A stretch of 64,000 nt of DNA from Pedobacter soli (GTDB taxonomy: Bacteria > Bacteroidota > Bacteroidia > Sphingobacteriales > Sphingobacteriaceae): the NCBI RefSeq assembly GCF_900101435.1, contig NZ_FMZH01000007.1, positions 186,001 to 250,000 on the forward strand, in the 5' to 3' direction. The notes under the pieces are model-generated. The model had not been told where the DNA came from, did no database searches, and was given only the letters and a program-made list of their open reading frames with translations. Of this stretch, positions 54,729-63,210 are shown one piece after another. A program made the position numbers and the translations under genes. Within the stretch, counting starts at the first letter, position 1; each line of letters begins with the position of its first letter.

Positions 54729-55636
54729 GCTTTTGCGAAATAGGCAATTTTGGATAAATCAACATAATGATGAAGTATCCCTTCTTTTTGAGTTACCTGA
54801 TCAGGTGTTGGGTTTACAATGTATTTGTCTTTATTTAGGCGCACTGATTTGGTTTCCCCGATAATCATTGCGGTTAGTGCCTGCTCCAAGTAGTACGAAG
54901 TTTTTTCAGCCTCTTCGAGCCCGCTTATCCAGTTTTCGAGTGTTCTCCAGTCTATAGCCTTACTTTTTAGTCCTACAACCCCAACATTAATTAAAGGCTG
55001 AATTTTTGATCCGGATAGTTTCTCCATTAGTGTGGTGGTGTAGCCATAAGATTGTTCACAGTCTTGCATAAAGAGAGGACTTTGTGGAGATTTTAGCCAA
55101 TTAGTGATGTCATTGGCACTCTGCCAGAACAACATATCCGAATCCAGCACAAGTTTCCAATCATTACCATCCTGAATTGAATGGATATCGGTTAGCTTTT
55201 TAATATGTGGATAAACACGCCTTTTATGGTGGAGAACAGGGAACTCGCCTTCTGGTAAGACCTGGTTTAGATTCTTTTTTATCTGTAATGCATCAACTAT
55301 TTCGATTTTTTTTACCTGTTTATTGATTAGAGAAATAATTTCCGTATTAAAAGTACCATCGTCAACCAGTATAAACCTGAATACTCCAGGGTGGTATTTT
55401 ACAGCCGAGGTCATGCAGAAAAATGTTTGGTAAAGGTATTTTTCACCTGTCAGGAAATAAACGGGCAAACCATCCGGATTGGAGCCGATTTCGGGAAGTG
55501 ATCGGATCCCTCTTTTCATTTTAAGGTTGTTAAGCTGCATCTGCCAATAGCTAAATATACCCCCATAGCGTCGGTACGTTTTCAATTTGCCTTTTGGATA
55601 GCGGTACAGTACGTCGATTATTTTTTGGTTGAGCAT
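54713..55636 (-). CDS. Putative GT-A-type glycosyltransferase, family uncertain
   Basis: The 307-residue protein has the motif LVLDSDMLFW with a DSD pair, a preceding HHKRRVYPHIKKLTDIHS segment and a C-terminal NPTPDQVT region. This suggests a transferase of GT8-like or related fold. I cannot name the family. It sits between two related putative transferases and follows the gene at 55642 by five bases. Confidence 0.6.
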   Translation of the reverse strand: MLNQKIIDVLYRYPKGKLKTYRRYGGIFSYWQMQLNNLKMKRGIRSLPEIGSNPDGLPVYFLTGEKYLYQTFFCMTSAVKYHPGVFRFILVDDGTFNTEIISLINKQVKKIEIVDALQIKKNLNQVLPEGEFPVLHHKRRVYPHIKKLTDIHSIQDGNDWKLVLDSDMLFWQSANDITNWLKSPQSPLFMQDCEQSYGYTTTLMEKLSGSKIQPLINVGVVGLKSKAIDWRTLENWISGLEEAEKTSYYLEQALTAMIIGETKSVRLNKDKYIVNPTPDQVTQKEGILHHYVDLSKIAYFAKAWKTF

Positions 55637-55641
55637 AACAT

Positions 55642-56493
55642 TTAAGTGAGGAAGAATGCATCGCGCCAGAAAAGATGCCTTACATTGCTGGTGTAATGTC
55701 TGCCGGTGTACTGCTTTTTTGTTGGACTAAGGGATTGATTATCATCATTAAAATTACCAATAATATGCTGCCCCCACAGCACTCCAAGCGAGGCACTTGC
55801 TATTTCAGCAAAAATGGTTTGCTCTGATAAGAAATCATAATCGGGATGAATAAGGTTTAAGGCCTCTTCTATTTTATGTTCTTCATATAAGTTTATTCCA
55901 TGGGCATAAATAAGACCAGCGTTAAAGCTGCCATATTTTTGGAGGCTGCCCTTAAAGAATTTTAATAATCTTTCATCATATGACCCTTTCCAGTCGGCCG
56001 ACCCACCACATGCTGTTGTTACCTGGTTTTCGGGCCAATAGGGCAGAAAATCCTTAAAAAACAAGATGTCGCTATCGATCCAAACCACGGGCTTTTCTTC
56101 TGCATGGTGTAAAATGATGGCCAGCTTTTTACCGAAGGCATTTAACCGGGCATAGGCTGCAATGGCTTTTCTACCTTTTGTTAAATGATAATTTACACTT
56201 TCTTCCCAATTGTTAATCTGGATTTTACCTTTCCAGAATTTTAAAGAAGTGGCAATTTTTTCTGATGAAATAGAACCATCAGTAGTTATAATAAGCGTTG
56301 GTAGTTTTGACCAGTTTTTGCTTATGGTTAACAGGCACAAACTTACCATTTCAATATGTGCTTTGCCCGTCATCATCAGGATAACCTGATCTGATGTATC
56401 CTTTTGGCTGGTTTTATAGGTTTTAAAGCGCAGTAAAAATTTATATATCACTGGCATCCGGTAGGCTAAAGATTTTTTTATCTTATTAATCAT
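55642..56493 (-). CDS. Putative GT-A-type glycosyltransferase, family uncertain
   Basis: The 283-residue protein has the motif VVWIDSDILFFKDF with a DSD pair, which corresponds to the LVLDSDMLFW motif of the next gene. The two share the general order of segments and may be distant paralogs. No family can be named. It overlaps the GT2 gene by four bases. Confidence 0.6.
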   Translation of the reverse strand: MINKIKKSLAYRMPVIYKFLLRFKTYKTSQKDTSDQVILMMTGKAHIEMVSLCLLTISKNWSKLPTLIITTDGSISSEKIATSLKFWKGKIQINNWEESVNYHLTKGRKAIAAYARLNAFGKKLAIILHHAEEKPVVWIDSDILFFKDFLPYWPENQVTTACGGSADWKGSYDERLLKFFKGSLQKYGSFNAGLIYAHGINLYEEHKIEEALNLIHPDYDFLSEQTIFAEIASASLGVLWGQHIIGNFNDDNQSLSPTKKQYTGRHYTSNVRHLFWRDAFFLT

Positions 56494-57386
56494 GTTGCCA
56501 GGCCATCAAAAGTGCCACATGCACCTTTCCATTTAATGTAATTGGTTTTATTGCTCCAGGCTTTATAGGCAAACCAAGCCTTGATTTTCCTGATGGGTAG
56601 GGTATACCGTGGAATTTTCTTCCATGGACAGATGTGATGTGACAGCAGCAGTACCACCCACGACTTGCTGCTTTCCTTGGTGAGTTTGCTGATGTATTTA
56701 AAAGTGGTGCGAGATGGGGGAATAAGGTGCTTTAACTCGAGCGATGGAAAATATCCCACTTCCCAACCTGCTTTTAAAACTTCTATAACGATATCATTAT
56801 CGCCACCTGAACTTAAGGTATTACCGGTCCTGTCTAAGATGAGGTGTTCTTTATTCAGATAGTCTGTTAAGGCATTCATCCGCAAAACCATTCCTGCACC
56901 AACTGGCGATACTTTGGGGTAGGTATTGTCCCAACGGGCCAACATCACCTCGTCACCAAGATTTCTGATGGCTAGCAATTCATAAAAATCTGCTAGCCAG
57001 GCTTCAGGCTCATTGTCGAATGCCGGAAGAATTTTGCCGCCAGCTGCCCCTAAATTTAAGTTTGCAGAAAAAAATGAAGCTGCATTTTCCAGATAATCTG
57101 GCATTAAGAGGTTATCGTCATCAACCAGAACAACAAGTTCGCCCTTTGCAGCCCTTATGCCGGCTAAACGCGCATGGGTAAGTCCCTGTTTGAACTCTTT
57201 TATCAGTTGATAACTGAGGGCAGGGGAGCAGTTGATTTTTACATCTTTGCTCGAGTTATTATCCACAATGATTAATTCCCAGCAATCTTTTGAAAGGCTT
57301 TGTTCTTCAAGGTGTTTGATGGTTAAATCTAACTTCTCCTGATTGGGATTATAAGTGGAAATAATTACACTAATCAGTTTAATCAT
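56490..57386 (-). CDS. Glycosyltransferase family 2
   Basis: I choose the ATG at 57386, where the family start IKLISVIISTYNPNQEKL begins; the longer frame from 57419 adds 11 untypical residues. The 298-residue protein has IIVDNNSSKDV, the acidic motif VLVDDDNLLMPDYL and a C-terminal helical region with KNWK-like basic residues. The start overlaps the acyltransferase stop by eight bases. Confidence 0.85.
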   Translation of the reverse strand: MIKLISVIISTYNPNQEKLDLTIKHLEEQSLSKDCWELIIVDNNSSKDVKINCSPALSYQLIKEFKQGLTHARLAGIRAAKGELVVLVDDDNLLMPDYLENAASFFSANLNLGAAGGKILPAFDNEPEAWLADFYELLAIRNLGDEVMLARWDNTYPKVSPVGAGMVLRMNALTDYLNKEHLILDRTGNTLSSGGDNDIVIEVLKAGWEVGYFPSLELKHLIPPSRTTFKYISKLTKESSKSWVVLLLSHHICPWKKIPRYTLPIRKIKAWFAYKAWSNKTNYIKWKGACGTFDGLAT

Positions 57387-57924
57387 TTCTATAGCCGATA
57401 ATTTTTGCAGGAACACCAACAGCGATTGCGTATGGTGGTAAATCTTTTGTAACTACTGCACCTGCACCAACCACACAGCCATCGCCTATATTTACATTAC
57501 CCAATATTTTAGCTCCTGCGCCAATCCAAACATCGTTACCAATGTGTACAGGCAACAAAATGTCGCCCTGAGAACGGATCAAAGTGTGCTTTGATGGAAT
57601 GTCGTGATTAGAACTCACAATGGTGGTCTGCATGGCAATAAGTACATTATCTCCAATCCAGACATTTCCATGCCCGTAAATCACCGCATATTCTCCAATG
57701 TATGTTTTTTTTCCAATGTTGATCTCTCCGCCATAAGCCTTCAATACGCTGCCTTTTAATAGCTCAGATCCTGCTCCTACAGTGATGGTTCCTTTTTTAG
57801 CTGAAAAGCCCTTTGAGATAAATACATTCTTGCCGATAGTAACAGAAGAGGGGATCGTGATGCCAAAGAGCCTAAAATAAATCCTGTAGCAAAAAGATAT
57901 CAATCGTGTTAGATAAAGTTGCAT
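57379..57924 (-). CDS. Hexapeptide-repeat acyltransferase (colanic-acid/maltose acetyltransferase type)
   Basis: The 181-residue protein is a left-handed beta-helix with repeats such as ITVGAGSELLKGSV and IGNDVWIGAGAKILGNVNIG, the histidine of SSNHDIPSKHTL and the final PAKIIG loop. Such enzymes add acetyl groups to sugars. It overlaps the GT61 gene upstream by 16 bases and the GT2 gene downstream by eight bases. Confidence 0.88.
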   Translation of the reverse strand: MQLYLTRLISFCYRIYFRLFGITIPSSVTIGKNVFISKGFSAKKGTITVGAGSELLKGSVLKAYGGEINIGKKTYIGEYAVIYGHGNVWIGDNVLIAMQTTIVSSNHDIPSKHTLIRSQGDILLPVHIGNDVWIGAGAKILGNVNIGDGCVVGAGAVVTKDLPPYAIAVGVPAKIIGYRND

Positions 57925-59051
57925 AATGTTTCCTTTAAATAGCTGAAGCCCGTTTCCTGATTATCTGCATTGGAAAAATCGAGGTTTACAATATAATGGT
58001 TAAAACCTAAAATACTAGAAATGCGGCTGTAACAAGGCTGAAAACTTTTGCCGTTAGGTAATATTTCCAGCACTTTAGTACCTTTTTTACAAAAAATAAG
58101 ATTACTCAAACCCGCTCCATGAGCTGAAATAACATGTGTGGCTTCTTGCAGGGTATAAATGGTTTCTTCGGGCGTAAGCCGGTTAAGGTCAACGCATTTT
58201 ATTTCCGGAAAAATATCCAGAATTTGTGCTTCCCAGCTAATGTGTCTTTCTTTTAATCCTGCTCTGGTTATCCAGATTATCTGCCTGTTGCTGCGTTCCC
58301 GATCTGGGGCAAATTCGACTTTAAATAAGCTTAACAGCGCATTAATACACCATTTAGATAGTTGCTGATCGTTAATCAATCGATTTGTAAACAGTAATTG
58401 TTCGCAGGTTATATGATCTGTATCCATTACCCAGATTATTTTATCCGGATTAATATTTGCTTTTTCCAGCCAGTTTAACTTCCATGGTGTTGATGGTCCG
58501 TTGAGCAGAATATAGCTGGTAAAATCAATGACTTCGCGGCAGTAATAAAGTTTTAAAAGCGATTCAAAAAAATAGTGGTAAAAACCACCATCAGCACCGT
58601 TAGTCAGACAGGAAAGTACTTGTCCCGCTAAAGTTTTCTTTGCAGGAAAGTGAACCATGTTGGTAAATGGCGAATCGCCGAGTGCCGTGGTCCATTCTTT
58701 TGCCGATTCTTCAATAAATGATCTTTTTTTGGCATCGTAAACCAATCCGTTGTTGCCGATAATGCTACCGCCAGGTATTTTATATAAAATTCTGTCAGGC
58801 GCTTTAAAAATACCAGTCAATTCATACCGGTTTTGACCGTTAACTGTTCTCAGGATGGGAGGATGATTTAAAAATGATGCACCGTTGGCATATACAATTG
58901 TATCGCCTGTTTCAGTCTTTAAAACCATTGGCCTTTCTTCAGGCACGTCAATCGCTTCTCCTTTTTTATTGCGATACAGTTGATCAAAAGACCTGATTTT
59001 ATAGGGATAATTGGTAAAAAGAAATGTAATTATTTTTTTGAGAACCTTCAT
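57909..59051 (-). CDS. Glycosyltransferase family 61
   Basis: The 380-residue protein has the GT61/DUF563 signatures GGFYHYFFESLLKLYYC and, toward the C-terminus, VISAHGAGLSNLIFC with KVLEILPNG. The segment RQIIWITRAG is also typical. Bacterial members act in capsule or O-antigen synthesis. It abuts the GT2 gene at 59052. Confidence 0.87.
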   Translation of the reverse strand: MKVLKKIITFLFTNYPYKIRSFDQLYRNKKGEAIDVPEERPMVLKTETGDTIVYANGASFLNHPPILRTVNGQNRYELTGIFKAPDRILYKIPGGSIIGNNGLVYDAKKRSFIEESAKEWTTALGDSPFTNMVHFPAKKTLAGQVLSCLTNGADGGFYHYFFESLLKLYYCREVIDFTSYILLNGPSTPWKLNWLEKANINPDKIIWVMDTDHITCEQLLFTNRLINDQQLSKWCINALLSLFKVEFAPDRERSNRQIIWITRAGLKERHISWEAQILDIFPEIKCVDLNRLTPEETIYTLQEATHVISAHGAGLSNLIFCKKGTKVLEILPNGKSFQPCYSRISSILGFNHYIVNLDFSNADNQETGFSYLKETLCNFI

Positions 59052-59963
59052 TTATTGTATCATCTTTTTAACCAGTGGAAACAAAATACCTGATGGAATT
59101 ATTTTGCTTAACAGGTATAAAATGTAAATTTTATCAGTCTTTAAACGCAGGTTGTATTTGGTTTTTAAATCGATAATTTTTTTAAGTTTTGAGAAATTAC
59201 CAGATAGGATAAATACATTTTGCACCTTTTTAATTTCAGACTCGATTGTTGATTTATTTAACAGATCGGAATAATCGCAAAGGTACCGCTCAAGAAATTT
59301 AAGTCTACACTCCCAGCACCAGAGTTGATCTCCGCTTAGCCCATGACTGTGCCGCATTGAAAAAGCGATGGTACTGTCGATGTGTTTAAACCTGGTTCCA
59401 GCCAGTGCCAATCTGATATGGATATCTGCATCTTCCCAACACTTTAAATCTTCATTAAATCCATTAATGCTGCGGAATGTATCGGCATGATAAGCGGTAT
59501 TAATAATACCCAGTGGATTTGTCAGGAAGTAATCGGCTGGTTTTGCCGAAAGTTCAGCCTGGTTGTAACGCCAGCGGATTAAAACAGTTTTACTCGCGAT
59601 ATCTATCCAATCGCAATTGCCAAATATAACTTCAGCATGGTTATTAGTAATAGCGTTTTTAACTTCTTCAACAAATGTACTGCTGAATTTATCATCTATA
59701 TCATGAAAATGGATATAATTACATTGAGTAGCTTGAGCAAGAATGTTACGTGCCGCACCAACACCTTTATTGGTGTCAGCTGTAATATATTTATAACCTG
59801 TTTTTTTGATTAAGTTTAATGAATCGTCAGTGCTTCCGTCGTTGTAGAAAATGATTTCATCAAAAGGTGAAGTCAGATCCTTAAGATGTTCACAAAATTC
59901 AACAATATAATTTGCACCGTTAAAAACAGGGATTAATAATGCTATTGTTGCCGAATTTTCCAT
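59052..59963 (-). CDS. Glycosyltransferase family 2
   Basis: The 303-residue protein has a GT2 domain: ALLIPVFNGANYIVEFCEHL, FYNDGSTDDSLNLI, and the DxD-like HFHDIDDKFSS. A later segment, NEDLKCWEDADIHIRLA, is the acceptor-side motif. It follows the FkbM-type gene by 17 bases in the operon. Confidence 0.85.
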   Translation of the reverse strand: MENSATIALLIPVFNGANYIVEFCEHLKDLTSPFDEIIFYNDGSTDDSLNLIKKTGYKYITADTNKGVGAARNILAQATQCNYIHFHDIDDKFSSTFVEEVKNAITNNHAEVIFGNCDWIDIASKTVLIRWRYNQAELSAKPADYFLTNPLGIINTAYHADTFRSINGFNEDLKCWEDADIHIRLALAGTRFKHIDSTIAFSMRHSHGLSGDQLWCWECRLKFLERYLCDYSDLLNKSTIESEIKKVQNVFILSGNFSKLKKIIDLKTKYNLRLKTDKIYILYLLSKIIPSGILFPLVKKMIQ

Positions 59964-59980
59964 TAAAACCAGCGTGGTTA

Positions 59981-60688
59981 TTACCTGTATTTTAGCAGTG
60001 CTGAATCCATAAAAATATCGTTCAGAAAAGTATCCGCAATGAGAAAGTATCCGTTTCTTTTCAATATCGCCCTGATCTGGTCATTCTTTCTCAAGAATCC
60101 TGACTCGTCAGTATGAAGATTTTCGACACAGATGATTTTGGGTTTGGTGGTTTCGAAATTATAACTTTCGAGTACTGATTCATCTAAACCTTCTACATCT
60201 AAAGAAAGCAAATCGGGAAAAATGCCATTGCAATAAGTTTGAATAATGCTGGAGAGGCTTTGGCAGTTGATACCAATAACTTTTTTTACAGGGTAACCCT
60301 TAGCTGCGAGTTCTTCGGCCTGTTTCTTTACAAAAGTATTGAGCTCTAGCTGTTCCATGATGTAAAAATCCAGGTTTTCTGAATTTGACGCACTGATGCC
60401 AATATTGAGATTCTGATCCTGAGGACGGAATTTTTTGAACGCAGCTATGAGATCGGGGTTTGCCTCAATGTTGATCCCGCGGCATCCAAATTTATAGAAT
60501 AATGCCGTATTGCTAAGGTGATAAGGATGATGTGCTCCAATATCGAGGTAGCTTGGTCTTTCAATTCCAAGGTATTCCCTAAAAATGGATTTTATAATCA
60601 GATCTTCGCCATATTGAGCATAAGATATTCTTTTATACCTGTTGTTTGGCTCTAAGGTATTTAATAATTTTCTAAGCAAATTTTTCAT
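59981..60688 (-). CDS. FkbM-family methyltransferase
   Basis: The 235-residue protein has the FkbM pattern: SYAQYGEDLII, then the SAM motif SYLDIGAHHPYHLSNT, and INIEANPDL. Motif SLDVEGLDESVL follows near residue 170. Members O-methylate sugars or other small substrates; in glycan clusters they modify one sugar. The gene overlaps the fucosyltransferase stop by one base. Confidence 0.88.
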   Translation of the reverse strand: MKNLLRKLLNTLEPNNRYKRISYAQYGEDLIIKSIFREYLGIERPSYLDIGAHHPYHLSNTALFYKFGCRGINIEANPDLIAAFKKFRPQDQNLNIGISASNSENLDFYIMEQLELNTFVKKQAEELAAKGYPVKKVIGINCQSLSSIIQTYCNGIFPDLLSLDVEGLDESVLESYNFETTKPKIICVENLHTDESGFLRKNDQIRAILKRNGYFLIADTFLNDIFMDSALLKYR

Positions 60689-61515
60689 TATTTAACTGCT
60701 ATTTGTTCCCAGCTATCAGGAATAATATTTTTAGGATATTCTGTATTGATATTGAAACCCAGCCAATATTCAGGGCAAAATATCTTTTTGGTTGATTTGG
60801 CATTTAGGTAAGCAGCCCACCAGGCAAAAGAGCTGTTGGATACGATACAAATGTCGGCATTCATCATAATCTGAAAATCTATAATCAGCTCATTGTTATG
60901 GAATTCGGCATTTTCGAGGTGTCCAAAATTTAATCTGGCAAATGCTATATCATCGCTGATAAATAATAATCGGTAGTTGTTCAGATTCTTTATCGCCGCA
61001 AAGCATTTTTCATAATAGGTAATTGGGAGGGTTAAGTTGTTGCCACCCAGGTTTTCTAACCACCAATCGTCCAGGTTAAGGTAATCGCCTCTTCTTAAAT
61101 GAATTGCAATGGTTTTTTGTTGGGAGAAAGTTTTTTCGAACTGGTTATTAAAAGCATTTTTATGTTCTGGCCTGACCTTAATCAATTCACCGATATTATC
61201 TTTTGTCCCCTCAAAAAAGCTTTCCGACTGAAAATAACCTACATATATTTCATTGTCTTTTGCAGGAGTATTTTGGGTTATTTCGTAATGTTGAAGAGGC
61301 TTTAAAGTATAGCCCTTTTTTATTTTCAGGATAAGCTTACGCAAAAAATTGAGTTTTGAACTGTATTGCGGAAGTTCGAAATAGTCAGGTAAAGTAAAGC
61401 GCTCTATTTTTTCGCTGATAAAATATTTTGTATTTAATTTTTTTGAAAGCGCGGTGATAAAAGCATATTGAAATAACTGATTGCCCAACCTGCATTGTAT
61501 AGAAATACCAACCAT
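60688..61515 (-). CDS. Alpha-1,2-fucosyltransferase (GT11)
   Basis: The first usable ATG for the family start is at 61515, giving MVGISIQCRLGNQLFQYAF; an in-frame ATG at 61578 would place an additional 21 residues inside the neighbouring gene. The 275-residue protein has the GT11 motifs: the GNQLFQYA start, HLRRGDYL with the GDP-fucose Arg pair, and CIVSNSSFAWWAAYL. It transfers fucose in alpha-1,2 linkage, so the glycan probably contains fucose. Confidence 0.85.
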   Translation of the reverse strand: MVGISIQCRLGNQLFQYAFITALSKKLNTKYFISEKIERFTLPDYFELPQYSSKLNFLRKLILKIKKGYTLKPLQHYEITQNTPAKDNEIYVGYFQSESFFEGTKDNIGELIKVRPEHKNAFNNQFEKTFSQQKTIAIHLRRGDYLNLDDWWLENLGGNNLTLPITYYEKCFAAIKNLNNYRLLFISDDIAFARLNFGHLENAEFHNNELIIDFQIMMNADICIVSNSSFAWWAAYLNAKSTKKIFCPEYWLGFNINTEYPKNIIPDSWEQIAVK

Positions 61516-61520
61516 TGTTA

Positions 61521-62471
61521 TTAAATATACTTGTTTATTTTGATCCAGATCCTGTGTAACAGGTATCTCAGTTTCCATTGTGTTACGGGGCCATGTGCAT
61601 CAGGGCTACAAATCAATTCATGGTCTCTTGCCCAGTTCTTACCCATTTCCGGGTTATGTGTTTTCGCTTCCTGATGCACATGAGCCACTGCCAAAGGCGC
61701 TTTAATTAGCTTTTTCTTTTTGCCAGGCAGCATTCTTAGCCACAGTTCATAATCCAAAGAACAAACCAGTTCTTCCCAAATTGGCTGATGTATTTTTGCC
61801 GACCAGAAAGTGGCAGGTTGTTGCAGCGTTGGCATCCTGATCAGGGCATCTAGCAAAGGGAGCGTTCTGGTAAGGCTCGTTTCATTCTTTTCAGCGTCAA
61901 AATTCTGCGAATAGCCATATACAAATTCTGTTTTGGTTGCCATAAAGGTGCTCATTACTTTATGAAACGTGTTTTCCAGGTAATAATCATCACTATTAAT
62001 CCATGAATAATAGGCGCCGGAAGCGAGGCTGAACCCTTTATTGATGGCATGACCTTGCCCGTTGTCTTTTTTTATCTCCCAAAAGCTAATCCATGGAGCA
62101 TATTTTTCGATGATCTCCTTTGTTCCATCTGTACTGCCACCATCCATAATAATATATTCGAGGTTTGGATAGTTTTGGAGTAATACCGCCCGGATGGTTT
62201 GCTCAATGTACTTTTCCTGATTATAAGATGGTGTTACAACAGTTAACTTTGGCCAGACTAAATTTTTCTCATAAATTTCGGCCTTTACCTGTACATCCCA
62301 GGGCCAGCCGGTAAGCTGGGTATTGGGTTTGGGCAATTGATCTAACTGGCCTCCATCAGGAACAACAACTGTTGGTAACGGGATATTAACCTGAGCGGTT
62401 AGATATGTATTTTTGTAATCTGAGAGCTTAGGCAGTTGTATCTTCAAAATTTTTAACTGTTTTTTTTGCAA
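61521..62471 (-). CDS. Glycosyltransferase family 2
   Basis: The 316-residue protein has a 70-residue N-terminal extension, then the GT2 domain: LTVVTPSYNQEKYIEQTI, MDGGSTDGTKEII and INSDDYYLENTF. The C-terminal part has CSLDYELWLRM. Its start overlaps the end of the upstream methyltransferase gene by 44 bases, and the extension is encoded partly there, so a later start is possible. Confidence 0.85.
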   Translation of the reverse strand: MQKKQLKILKIQLPKLSDYKNTYLTAQVNIPLPTVVVPDGGQLDQLPKPNTQLTGWPWDVQVKAEIYEKNLVWPKLTVVTPSYNQEKYIEQTIRAVLLQNYPNLEYIIMDGGSTDGTKEIIEKYAPWISFWEIKKDNGQGHAINKGFSLASGAYYSWINSDDYYLENTFHKVMSTFMATKTEFVYGYSQNFDAEKNETSLTRTLPLLDALIRMPTLQQPATFWSAKIHQPIWEELVCSLDYELWLRMLPGKKKKLIKAPLAVAHVHQEAKTHNPEMGKNWARDHELICSPDAHGPVTQWKLRYLLHRIWIKINKYI

Positions 62472-63210
62472 TAACCACGTAGTTCATGGTATTGGTATAA
62501 TCGGTAACATGGTTATCAAGATGTTCGAATACGATATTGATAAGCTTTATCAGCCTCAGCGTTTTGACAATAAACCCAATGATTTTCCCCTTAAAGCCTT
62601 TAATATTATATAGGGTTGGGTAGATTGCATGCAATAAGGCTTGTCCGGCAAGGGCCCATTTCCCTCCACAAGGGCAGATGGTTTCAATTTCAAATCCAGC
62701 ATGTTCAATGGTGTGTTTAAAACCATATTTTGTAAATCTATAAAAGTCGAAAGGTTCTTCGTGTAATGGCCAATACATCGGACCGCTGATAATTAAATAT
62801 CCGTTAGGCTTAACTAACCTGTAAGCTTCGGCTACCAGTCCTTGTGGATTTTCGACATGTTCAATTGTTTGTGTACTGATTACCGTATCAAAAAGGCTGC
62901 TCTCCATTGGTATTTCATCAGCATTGCAAATGATATCGACAGTGTTGTTTTCACTCTGCACAATATCGCATCCCAAATAACTTTCAATCTGGTGTTCAAT
63001 TAGCTGTTTGTAGGGTTTGTTGCCACATCCAATATCAAGTAGTTTGCCTTTTGCATGTTGTTTTAATGCTTTGAATAATTCGTCTTGGTAAAATTTGTAA
63101 TGAAGATACAGCGAATGATCGCGGTTGATATTCAAATCATTTAATCTTCTGATTTCCCTATCTTTCACCTTGTAAACGTCTGATGCAGTTTTGGAAAATT
63201 TCAACTTCAC
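62428..63210 (-). CDS. Class I SAM-dependent methyltransferase
   Basis: The 260-residue protein has the SAM motif LLDIGCGNKPYKQLIE, the motif STQTIEHVENPQGLVAEAYR and the YLIISGPMYW segment. This is a methyltransf_11/23-like protein, common in glycan clusters. Its start overlaps the end of the upstream GT4 gene by 53 bases and its end overlaps the GT2 gene by 44 bases, both longer than elsewhere in the operon. The substrate is unknown. Confidence 0.85.
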   Translation of the reverse strand: MKLKFSKTASDVYKVKDREIRRLNDLNINRDHSLYLHYKFYQDELFKALKQHAKGKLLDIGCGNKPYKQLIEHQIESYLGCDIVQSENNTVDIICNADEIPMESSLFDTVISTQTIEHVENPQGLVAEAYRLVKPNGYLIISGPMYWPLHEEPFDFYRFTKYGFKHTIEHAGFEIETICPCGGKWALAGQALLHAIYPTLYNIKGFKGKIIGFIVKTLRLIKLINIVFEHLDNHVTDYTNTMNYVVIAKKTVKNFEDTTA

